A stretch of DNA of 28,088 bases, from contig CAYPXN010000109.1 of the NCBI GenBank assembly GCA_964414715.1, positions 1 to 28,088 of the forward strand, in the 5' to 3' direction. The DNA comes from CAYPXN01 sp964414715 (lineage in GTDB: Bacteria > UBA10199 > JADFYH01). This document shows, piece after piece, positions 1 to 6,462 of this stretch; the stretch's first letter is position 1, and each line of letters begins with the position of its first letter. Both the position numbers and the translations under genes were made by a program. Under the pieces are notes generated by a model that saw nothing but the letters and a program-made list of their open reading frames with translations, did no database searches and was not told the origin of the DNA.

Positions 1-1649
1 TTCCTGAAAAAGCCCTGAAACTTTTACCCAAGGAAAAACCAGAAGCAGAAAAGGAAAAAGAAGAAAAAGCTGCGCTCGTGGCTCCCAAAGAAGATCTGGG
101 AGAACCAAAAGTTTTTGCCCGTGCAGATGCGGGACGGGAAACTAAAAAATTAGAGGATCAACTCTCCTTTGCGCAGATGATGAAGGGTTTTTTGCTTCCA
201 CCTCTGAATTTGTTAGATAATCCGGAACTGAATCAGGTGACAGTTGATGAAGAATCGCTCAAAAGAAATTCCATACTACTCGAGAAAAAACTGATGGATT
301 TTGGTGTGGAAGGTCGCGTGACAGAAATTCATCCGGGTCCCGTGATTACCATGTATGAGTTTGAACCAGCGGCGGGCATTAAAGTATCCAAAATTGTGAA
401 TTTGGAAGATGACCTCACTCTTGCCATGGGAGGACGTTCGGTTCGAATTGTGTCACATTTGCAAGGAAAACCCGCAGTAGGAATCGAAATTCCGAATCAT
501 TCCCGGGAAACAGTTTATCTGAAAGAAATTCTGGCAGATGAAAAATTCATGAAGGCAGAGTCCAAACTGACTCTTTGTTTGGGTAAGGATATTGAAGGAC
601 TTCCTTTTGTGAGTGATTTGCAGAAGATGCCTCATTTGCTGGTGGCAGGTGCCACGGGTGCAGGTAAGTCAGTTTGTTTGAATGCGATTATTCTTTCGAT
701 GCTCTACAAGGCTACCCCGGAAGAAGTTCGTTTTATTTTTGTTGATCCCAAAATGCTTGAGCTTTCAATTTATCAGGGAATTCCCCATCTTCTTTTGCCA
801 GTGGTGACCGAGCCCAAGAAAGCTGCAGTCTCTCTTCGTTGGGCAGTGGCGGAAATGGAAAGACGTTACAAGCTGATGTCGGATGCCCAGGTAAGAAATT
901 TGGCAGGGTATAATAAAAAAATTGAAAAAGGTTTGCTCAAAGATCAGGTAATTCCTCTGCCTCCAGGTGTGGAAGGTGAGCCGATGAAACACGATCAAAA
1001 ACTTCCTTTTATTGTGATTGTCATTGACGAATTGGCCGACTTGATGATGGTGGCAGGCCGTGAAGTGGAAGAATATATTACACGTCTTGCTCAAATGGCG
1101 CGTGCTGCAGGAATTCATTTGATTTTGGCAACGCAACGACCTTCTGTTGATGTTATTACCGGAATCATTAAGGCAAATTTTCCTGCGCGTATTTCTTTTA
1201 AGGTTTCTTCTGCGCACGACTCCAGAACAATTCTTGATACAATCGGGTCAGAACATCTTCTGGGAATGGGGGATATGCTTTTTCTTCCTCCGGGAATTGC
1301 AAAGATATTGCGCGTGCACGGTGCCTTCGTTTCGGATTCAGAAGTAACCCGTGTGGTGGAACATCTCAAGAAACAGGGTAAACCCATTTACGATGAAAGT
1401 ATTCTCAACTTTAAAGATACCAAAGAAACTGCAGAAGTGGATGATGTGGATGACGAACTTTATGATCAGGCGGTTGCAATTGTCACAGAAACCCGCCAGG
1501 CATCTATTTCCATGGTTCAGAGAAGACTTCGAATCGGATATAATCGCGCCGCTCGTTTGATTGAAAAAATGGAAGCTGCGGGAATTGTGGGTCCGGCAGA
1601 TGGAGCAAAGGGGAGAGAAGTTCTCGTCTCAAATTTTTCTGAGGGGTAA
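1..1649 (+). CDS. ftsK: DNA translocase FtsK (3' part, 5' end outside window)
   Basis: FtsK/SpoIIIE DNA pump that moves chromosome ends through the division septum and activates dimer resolution. The frame is open from the first bases of the window, so the true start and the N-terminal membrane domain lie upstream; a GTG at 78 is only an internal codon. Visible are a Lys/Glu-rich linker at the very start, the alpha/beta motor with Walker A GATGAGKS (648-671) and Walker B region IVIVIDELADL (about 1011-1043), and the FtsK signature LILATQRPSVDVITG after it. The C-terminal winged-helix gamma domain (about 1440-1640, ISMVQRRLRIGYNRAARL) would bind KOPS DNA sites. The TAA stop (1647-1649) lies inside the left arm of a long inverted repeat that fills the space before lolA. 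ftsK followed by lolA is a common Gram-negative arrangement. Identification is secure; only the length is unknown. Confidence 0.97.
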   Translation, partial: PEKALKLLPKEKPEAEKEKEEKAALVAPKEDLGEPKVFARADAGRETKKLEDQLSFAQMMKGFLLPPLNLLDNPELNQVTVDEESLKRNSILLEKKLMDFGVEGRVTEIHPGPVITMYEFEPAAGIKVSKIVNLEDDLTLAMGGRSVRIVSHLQGKPAVGIEIPNHSRETVYLKEILADEKFMKAESKLTLCLGKDIEGLPFVSDLQKMPHLLVAGATGAGKSVCLNAIILSMLYKATPEEVRFIFVDPKMLELSIYQGIPHLLLPVVTEPKKAAVSLRWAVAEMERRYKLMSDAQVRNLAGYNKKIEKGLLKDQVIPLPPGVEGEPMKHDQKLPFIVIVIDELADLMMVAGREVEEYITRLAQMARAAGIHLILATQRPSVDVITGIIKANFPARISFKVSSAHDSRTILDTIGSEHLLGMGDMLFLPPGIAKILRVHGAFVSDSEVTRVVEHLKKQGKPIYDESILNFKDTKETAEVDDVDDELYDQAVAIVTETRQASISMVQRRLRIGYNRAARLIEKMEAAGIVGPADGAKGREVLVSNFSEG

Positions 1650-1771
1650 CTTCCTGATAAAAGCCCATCTACTGCGTTGTTGCTTCGTCAGCAATGCTCA
1701 TCCTCCTCAGGCGGACTGCGCTTGCCTTCCTTGCAACTGCCTTGAAGCTGGAGCCTTTCTCAGAAAGTTAC
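1646..1771. repeat. Long palindromic element between ftsK and lolA (type A)
   Basis: The outer arms 1646-1666 (starting gtaacttcctga) and 1751-1771 pair at about 17 of 21 positions. The left arm contains the ftsK stop codon. The core starts with ccatctactgcgtt (1665-1678), which matches ccatctgctgcgtt in the element at 19277-19397 at 13 of 14 bases, and both cores end in a similar gctgg segment. The outer arms of the two elements are unrelated. It is a non-coding repeat or structured RNA; it could act as a transcription terminator or 3'-end stabiliser. Confidence 0.75.
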
Positions 1772-1777
1772 AGACTG

Positions 1778-2440
1778 ATGATCATGAAAAACTATCTGTT
1801 TATTTTTACTATTCTTCTTTTTCCTTCCCTTTGTTTCGCTTCTCTTACTGAAGAAGTGATCAAGCAAGTTCAATCCACTTACGATCAGGCTAATGATGTG
1901 AGTAGTGAATTTAATCAACAAGTTCTCATAAAAGCTCTTGAGAGAAAGGTGGAAAAAACAGGAAAAGCTTCTTTCAAAAAGCCGGGTAAATTGCGTGTAG
2001 AATATGAAGGAGATGACGGGAAACTTTATCTCTCGGACGGGAAAAAACTTTGGGTGTATGAAAAAGGGGACACCCAAGTGAGCGTTTATAAAGTGAGTCC
2101 ACAGACCATGCCCGAAGAAGCTCTGGCTTTCTTGGGGGGCTTAGGAAATTTGCGAGCCCAGTTTCGGGTGAGTGGACTTTCAGAGAACGAGAAGAAAAGT
2201 ATTACGGCGAATCCGAATTTGGATTGGTTGCTTTTGATCCCAAAAAACCCACAGAGTCAAATGGAAGAATTGTTGCTGGGTTTTGACAAGCAGGCACACA
2301 CCGTTACAGAAGCCTATCTGAAAAATGAATCCGGAAATGCCAGCCATTATTTTTTCAAAAATGTAAAACTCAATTCAAATTTGCCGGATTCGGAATTTGT
2401 TTTTGACAAACCCAAAGGTGTGAAGGAAATCGCCCAGTAG
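1778..2440 (+). CDS. lolA: Outer-membrane lipoprotein carrier protein LolA
   Basis: Periplasmic chaperone that takes lipoproteins from the LolCDE transporter to the outer membrane. The sequence has a clear signal peptide (MKNYLFIFTILLFPSLCFA, cleavage before SLTEE) and then the LolA fold: an amphipathic N-terminal helix, FNQQVLIKALERKVEKTGKA, a KPGKLRVEYE segment and LYLSDGKKLWVYEKGDTQV. The mature length of about 200 aa is normal. ATG 1778 (MIMKNY) or ATG 1784 (MKNYLF) can start the gene; the frame remains open to an ATG at 1694, but residues from there are encoded by the palindromic element and would bury the signal peptide. An agaaag at 1762-1767 inside the repeat arm is the only Shine-Dalgarno-like sequence and fits 1778 better. 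It lies directly downstream of ftsK and converges with the next gene. Confidence 0.9.
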   Translation: MIMKNYLFIFTILLFPSLCFASLTEEVIKQVQSTYDQANDVSSEFNQQVLIKALERKVEKTGKASFKKPGKLRVEYEGDDGKLYLSDGKKLWVYEKGDTQVSVYKVSPQTMPEEALAFLGGLGNLRAQFRVSGLSENEKKSITANPNLDWLLLIPKNPQSQMEELLLGFDKQAHTVTEAYLKNESGNASHYFFKNVKLNSNLPDSEFVFDKPKGVKEIAQ

Positions 2441-2454
2441 TTTTTTACACCTCG

Positions 2455-2477
2455 AAAAACCCACACCTGTTGGTGCG
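2455..2477 (-). terminator. Possible weak terminator for the minus-strand gene
   Basis: Read on the minus strand, a 6-bp stem (cgcacc/ggtgtg with one G-U pair, loop aaca) is followed by gggttttt. It lies just after the end of the minus-strand gene and between two convergent genes. The stem is short, so efficiency is doubtful. Confidence 0.3.
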
Positions 2478-2483
2478 AGAATT

Positions 2484-3236
2484 TCATTTCAGAATCTTTT
2501 CTAATTCAGGACTTCCTTTGATCTTCATTTCGATCTTGAGAGGGTTTTTCATGAGATAACCGAGTGAAGTTTTCCATCGAAGATTTCTGCCAAACTGTTC
2601 TTGGGCATTGGAAGAAATGACATCGGTAGGAGAAAAGAATTCAAAATTGATATAGATCATATTGAGAAAAATATCTCCCATATCATCGGAAAAATCCATT
2701 TGTCCATCTTTGGGAGCTTTTTTGACGGGCTTCTTGAGTAGTTCAGGAGTTGGTTTGAATTCACGTGTAATGACTATATTTCCTGATCCGTCCTTACGGA
2801 CGAGATAAGGGCTATTTGAGAAAATTTTATCGAAGGCAGCTTGAGGCTTATCATCTTCTTTTTTGTCTGTGGTGGAAGCTTTGTCGAGAGTATCGAGAGC
2901 CTGATAAAGTTTGATGTTGTCGCGGATAGAGGAAAGTTCGAAATTGAGAGAAACCTGATTGAGTCCGTTCACTTTCTTTTCTTGTTCTCCCAAAAACTTG
3001 ATACCTGCCACATTCGCCTGGGCAAGACCTTTGGCAATGTCCTCGGGTTTTTTGCCTTTTACATCGCTTTTGCTGTTTTTCTTGTCGTCAATATCAGGGA
3101 CAAAAACAGAGAGATTGAGGAGGGTGGCCCCGTCCTCTTTCATTTGAACGACTTCATTAATTTCGATACAGGCCCCTTGAATGAAGAGAAGCAGCAAAGA
3201 ATAGAGAAAAATGAGAGCAAATTTTGTCGTTTTCAT
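2484..3236 (-). CDS. Exported protein of unknown function, possible lipoprotein
   Basis: 250 aa. I do not recognise a specific family. The N-terminus is a hydrophobic signal sequence (residues 5-22) ending in IQGAC, with Cys23 positioned like a lipobox cysteine although the residue at -3 is Gln rather than Leu/Val/Ile. After the Cys comes IEINEVVQMKEDGATLLNLSV, which in pattern (Cys, short strand, DGxxxLxLxV) recalls LppM/DUF3153-type lipoprotein domains; this is a weak resemblance. A Lys/Asp-rich loop (about 50-66) and an Ala/Lys/Asp-rich stretch (about 121-135) follow, and the C-terminal part ends in MKIKGSPELEKILK. A Shine-Dalgarno-like aaagga lies a suitable distance upstream of the start on the minus strand. 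It is divergent from yajQ and convergent with lolA. A role in the envelope is likely, nothing more specific. Confidence 0.7.
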   Translation of the reverse strand: MKTTKFALIFLYSLLLLFIQGACIEINEVVQMKEDGATLLNLSVFVPDIDDKKNSKSDVKGKKPEDIAKGLAQANVAGIKFLGEQEKKVNGLNQVSLNFELSSIRDNIKLYQALDTLDKASTTDKKEDDKPQAAFDKIFSNSPYLVRKDGSGNIVITREFKPTPELLKKPVKKAPKDGQMDFSDDMGDIFLNMIYINFEFFSPTDVISSNAQEQFGRNLRWKTSLGYLMKNPLKIEMKIKGSPELEKILK

Positions 3237-3392
3237 AAGTTTGTCCTTTTTGGTAGGAGGAAATGATAAAAGAAACGTCTTTGGATGTCCAAGAAGTAAT
3301 TATGACCGAGTCCGGATATCTGTCGAAGGCAGGTGGACGAGGAAATGGCATGAAATAGCCATGACAAAGAATTGGAAGGAGGATCGAAAATT

Positions 3393-3878
3393 ATGCCAAG
3401 TTTTGATGTGGTGTCCGAATTAAATCTTCAGGAAGTAGATAACGCGGTCAACAATGCCATGAAAGAAATTACGACGCGTTATGATTTTAAGAATTCAAAA
3501 AGTGAAGTGAAGTTCGATAAAGATAAGCTCATTATGTTGGCCGAAGATGATTATAAGCAAAAAGCGGTCATTGATATTTTACAAAGCAAATTAGTGAAGC
3601 GAGGCATTCCCTTAAATGCCTTGGAAATCGGAAAATGGGAACCGGCGAGTGGTCAAACCCATCGTTGCGAAGTAAAATTGATTCAGGGCATTGCGACGGA
3701 GAAAGCAAAAGAAATCAACAAATTTATTAAAGAGAATAAATTTAAGGTAAATTCCCAAATTCAAGATGAAAAGTTAAGAGTCACTGGGAAAAGTCGAGAT
3801 GAGTTGCAAGAAGTGATTGCTGCGCTCAAGTCCAAGAATTTCGGGCTTCCTCTCCAGTTCACTAATTTTAGGGATTAA
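3393..3878 (+). CDS. yajQ: YajQ family (DUF520) nucleotide-binding protein
   Basis: 161-aa cytoplasmic protein of the YajQ/DUF520 family. Family members have two ferredoxin-like folds and bind RNA/nucleotides; some bind cyclic di-GMP and act as effectors. The start MPSFDVVSELNLQEVDNAVNN is the canonical family N-terminus and is preceded by a near-perfect Shine-Dalgarno aaggagg (3376-3382), so ATG 3393 is chosen over the in-frame ATG at 3372, which would place that signal inside the gene. Other family landmarks are TRYDFKNSKSEV near residues 27-38 and a C-terminal GLPLQFTNFRD. The histidine kinase gene starts 30 bp downstream, so the two are probably co-transcribed. Whether this protein binds c-di-GMP cannot be read from the sequence. 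Confidence 0.95.
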   Translation: MPSFDVVSELNLQEVDNAVNNAMKEITTRYDFKNSKSEVKFDKDKLIMLAEDDYKQKAVIDILQSKLVKRGIPLNALEIGKWEPASGQTHRCEVKLIQGIATEKAKEINKFIKENKFKVNSQIQDEKLRVTGKSRDELQEVIAALKSKNFGLPLQFTNFRD

Positions 3879-3908
3879 TTTTAAAGGCTCAGATAAGATA
3901 GGGGAATT

Positions 3909-5342
3909 ATGGTTGTTTTTCCCCACAATGTGTTGGCGCTTGTTTCATTTATTCTCTGTCTTTTTTTCTTGCAGGGCGGATTTCTCTTTTTCTTTTTCTA
4001 TTACAAAGTAAATCGTCTTCTTCAACTTTCCAGCAAGGAACATTTGTATTTTGCGATCATGTCTCTTGGGCTCTCTTTATATTCTTTCGGAGCCTGGCAA
4101 ATTTATTCCACAACTTATGCAAGTGACTCTGCCTTTTGGCAACAGGTGCAATGGGTGGCAGGTTTGATTCTTTTCGTGTTTTTTGTGCTGTTTTCCGTCG
4201 AGTATCTGAAGCTTCAAATGAAAAGAATGCAGTGGGTGGTAATTCTTCCGAGCATATTTTTCATATTGTGCGCTCTCTTTGACAAATCTTTTTTAATAGG
4301 TCCTCCCGATTTAAAAGACTTTTCATTTTGGGGGAAATCCTATCAGCTTTATGAAATGGATATGGGAGTTGTTGCCCAGATTGCAGGATTTTGGATGGGC
4401 ATCATCACCTTGTTACTCCTCTTTGTGTGGTTTTTTTATCTGACACAACATCGAAGTAAATTGAGGGCTGCAGCCATAGGGATTATCTTCCTGATTATTG
4501 CAGGTTTTAACGAGTTGTTCGTGAGTTTGCGTTATTACCGAAGCCCTTATATGTTGGAGTATGGTTTTTTTGTTTTCTCACTTTCCTTTTATTACCAGTT
4601 GTTCAGTGATTTTTTTGACTTGTATCGCGAGAATGAAGTCCGTGCGAAAAATCTGGAAGCCTTAAATGAAGAATCCCGTTTCTTTATCAATAGGGTTGCT
4701 CATGATTTGAGATCGCCCCTTTTGTCTATTGAAGGATTTGCGAGTTTTATCCAACAAGAATCCCATCATTTAAAAGAGAAACATAAAGATTATCTGGAAA
4801 GAATTCAGCGAAACTCGGCTCATATGATGAAATTGTTGGATGATTTGAAAGCCTTTATCCAGATAGGTGCGGCCCCTGAAGAGCTTGAAATATTTGATTT
4901 GCACGATTTTATTCAGGAGACGATTTCAGCATTTGAAATTCGTCTTGAAAATCTTAGGGTCCATAATCTTGTTTCAAAAGATTCGTACAAGGTCTATTTT
5001 TCTAAAAAAAACCTGACGAATATTTTTTCAAATCTTTTGGATAATGCCATCAAATATGCGGGAGAAGGAGAGCATCCTTTCATTGAAATATCTGCATTAC
5101 AAAAGGGAAATAAAGTAGAAGTTTCTCTTAGGGATAATGGTCCCGGAATTGAGGAAGTTCATCAGAATAAGATATTCCAAACTTTTTATCGTGCAGATAC
5201 CTGTAAACCCGGAAGTGGTATTGGTTTGTCTGCGGTTCAGAAAATTCTTGAGAATGCCGGTGAAAAGATTGGCGTGGACAGTTCTCCCGGCAAGGGATCT
5301 CGTTTCTTTTTTACTCTTCCTTTGGTAGAAAGTGAGTCATGA
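3909..5342 (+). CDS. Membrane-bound sensor histidine kinase (orphan, multi-TM N-terminus)
   Basis: 477 aa. Residues 1-235 contain about seven hydrophobic segments (for example 8-31, 46-66, 82-100, 109-125, 154-178, 187-203, 215-232) without a large periplasmic loop, like the 7TM input modules of some histidine kinases. A short coiled linker leads to a HisKA domain with phosphoacceptor His265 in RVAHDLRSPLL. The HATPase domain follows with the N box NLLDNAIKYA (375-384), G1 DNGPGI (409-414), and G2 GSGIGL (435-440). There is no receiver domain and no response regulator gene next to it in the window. It sits 30 bp after yajQ and overlaps the next gene by 4 bp (ATGA), implying translational coupling. 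The signal sensed is unknown; the membrane-embedded input suggests a lipophilic ligand or membrane state, which is inference. Confidence 0.92.
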   Translation: MVVFPHNVLALVSFILCLFFLQGGFLFFFFYYKVNRLLQLSSKEHLYFAIMSLGLSLYSFGAWQIYSTTYASDSAFWQQVQWVAGLILFVFFVLFSVEYLKLQMKRMQWVVILPSIFFILCALFDKSFLIGPPDLKDFSFWGKSYQLYEMDMGVVAQIAGFWMGIITLLLLFVWFFYLTQHRSKLRAAAIGIIFLIIAGFNELFVSLRYYRSPYMLEYGFFVFSLSFYYQLFSDFFDLYRENEVRAKNLEALNEESRFFINRVAHDLRSPLLSIEGFASFIQQESHHLKEKHKDYLERIQRNSAHMMKLLDDLKAFIQIGAAPEELEIFDLHDFIQETISAFEIRLENLRVHNLVSKDSYKVYFSKKNLTNIFSNLLDNAIKYAGEGEHPFIEISALQKGNKVEVSLRDNGPGIEEVHQNKIFQTFYRADTCKPGSGIGLSAVQKILENAGEKIGVDSSPGKGSRFFFTLPLVESES

Positions 5343-6349
5343 AAATATTTGATTTGAATAATAAAGCCCAATACCCAGGGGCTTCAGCTCCTTTTTATGA
5401 GGCGTATTTTTTGAAACTTCATTTGATTGAAGAAGGACTCGCTTTTTGGTTTCGTTATACTCTTCATTTCAATAAAGAAGGTGAACGACATGCGAGCCTT
5501 TGGGCTTTTGCCTTTGATGCAAAAAATCCAAGTCATGATCAGGGTTCTTTGGTGAATTACTCCTTAAATTCCGTAAAGCAGCATTTGAATCCTTTTGCTT
5601 TCGATCTGGGAGAATATTCTCTCAGCAATCATGCTTGCTCAGGGAGCGTTCAGGAGGCCTCTTGCTCCTTGCAATGGGATTTGCAATTTACGGGAATGGA
5701 AAATTCTCTCGAGCTTTTTCCTTATGCCTGGATGTATCGTACGAAGATTTTTCCAAAAACAAAATATGTTACAACGCGACCCTCGATATTTTTTTCAGGA
5801 AAAATCAAATGGAATGGAAAAGACTATTTTGTCAAAAATGCACCCGGAATGCAGTCTCACTTGTGGGGAACTCAACACGCCCAAAGTTTTTTGTGGGCGC
5901 ATTCCAATATTTTTGCGGAAGATTCTGAGGCGGTTTTTGAGTTGGTGAGTCCTCGGGTTTATGTCGGGCCTTATCTCACTCCTCCTTTTCATTTTTTTTA
6001 TATTAAAATGTTTGGCAAAGAATACTGTTTGAATTCTCCGGGTGTTTGGTTTCAGAAGGATATCCTGCGAGATTTAACAGAATGGAACTTCGATTTAAAA
6101 CAGGGCAATCATCGATTTATTGGAGCAATCGGTGCAAACCCTGAACAATTTTTAGGAGTCCGCTATTCAGACCCCACAGGAGCTTATCGCTATTGCAATC
6201 ATGCAGAATGGGCTATGGCGAGTATCGAACATTACGAAATGAAGAAGGGAAGATGGTGTTTGGAGGGGACTGTGAGCTCAAAAGCTACTACTTACGAGTG
6301 GCTTGACTCTTCACCCCATCCATCGGTAGGGGTGTCTGTTTTAGGATAG
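5339..6349 (+). CDS. Lipocalin-like protein, resembles CrtC/AttH-type proteins
   Basis: 336 aa, no signal peptide or membrane segment seen, rich in aromatic residues. The protein alternates beta-type segments and contains a central motif GMQSHLWGTQHAQSFLWAHSN (residues 170-190; His174, Trp176, Trp186, His188), like the HxWG...W.W pattern of lipocalin-type proteins such as carotenoid hydratase CrtC, AttH and tocopherol-cyclase-like proteins. Members of these groups bind or hydrate hydrophobic isoprenoid or lipid substrates. The resemblance is by motif only, so the reaction is not known. The gene overlaps the histidine kinase stop codon by ATGA, which suggests that its synthesis depends on translation of the kinase. 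It ends just before a hairpin-repeat pair. A different beta-barrel family such as DUF2804 remains possible. Confidence 0.5.
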   Translation: MKIFDLNNKAQYPGASAPFYEAYFLKLHLIEEGLAFWFRYTLHFNKEGERHASLWAFAFDAKNPSHDQGSLVNYSLNSVKQHLNPFAFDLGEYSLSNHACSGSVQEASCSLQWDLQFTGMENSLELFPYAWMYRTKIFPKTKYVTTRPSIFFSGKIKWNGKDYFVKNAPGMQSHLWGTQHAQSFLWAHSNIFAEDSEAVFELVSPRVYVGPYLTPPFHFFYIKMFGKEYCLNSPGVWFQKDILRDLTEWNFDLKQGNHRFIGAIGANPEQFLGVRYSDPTGAYRYCNHAEWAMASIEHYEMKKGRWCLEGTVSSKATTYEWLDSSPHPSVGVSVLG

Positions 6350-6353
6350 GTTT

Positions 6354-6439
6354 CCCCCTCTTTAAGATAAGAGGGGGTTAGGGGGGCGTTATGAAAGGAT
6401 CACAACTCCTCCCAACCTCCTCTTCATCTGAAGAGGAGG
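6354..6439. repeat. Paired inverted hairpin repeat (type D) upstream of the radical SAM gene
   Basis: First module: a 9-bp perfect stem (6354-6362/6369-6377, loop taagat) followed by ttaggggggcgtt. Second module in the opposite orientation: aactcctcccaacc followed by a stem of 9-11 bp (6414-6424/6431-6441 region, loop tc or catctg). The single-stranded tails of the two modules are roughly complementary to each other. The first hairpin recurs as cctctttaagataagagg at the end of ccoS (23432-23449). Similar CCCCCTCTT...GGGGGTTAGGGGG repeats are widespread in bacterial genomes. Confidence 0.8.
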
Positions 6440-6462
6440 AGATCAAGGAAGAATTTTATTGC

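Noticed and set aside
1694..1777. An in-frame N-terminal extension of LolA from ATG 1694
   Set aside because: It is encoded by the core of a palindromic element and would place about 28 residues before the signal peptide.
6312..6334. A hairpin cacccc/ggggtg at the 3' end of the lipocalin-like gene
   Set aside because: It is only 6 bp within coding sequence and has no second copy; chance cannot be excluded.
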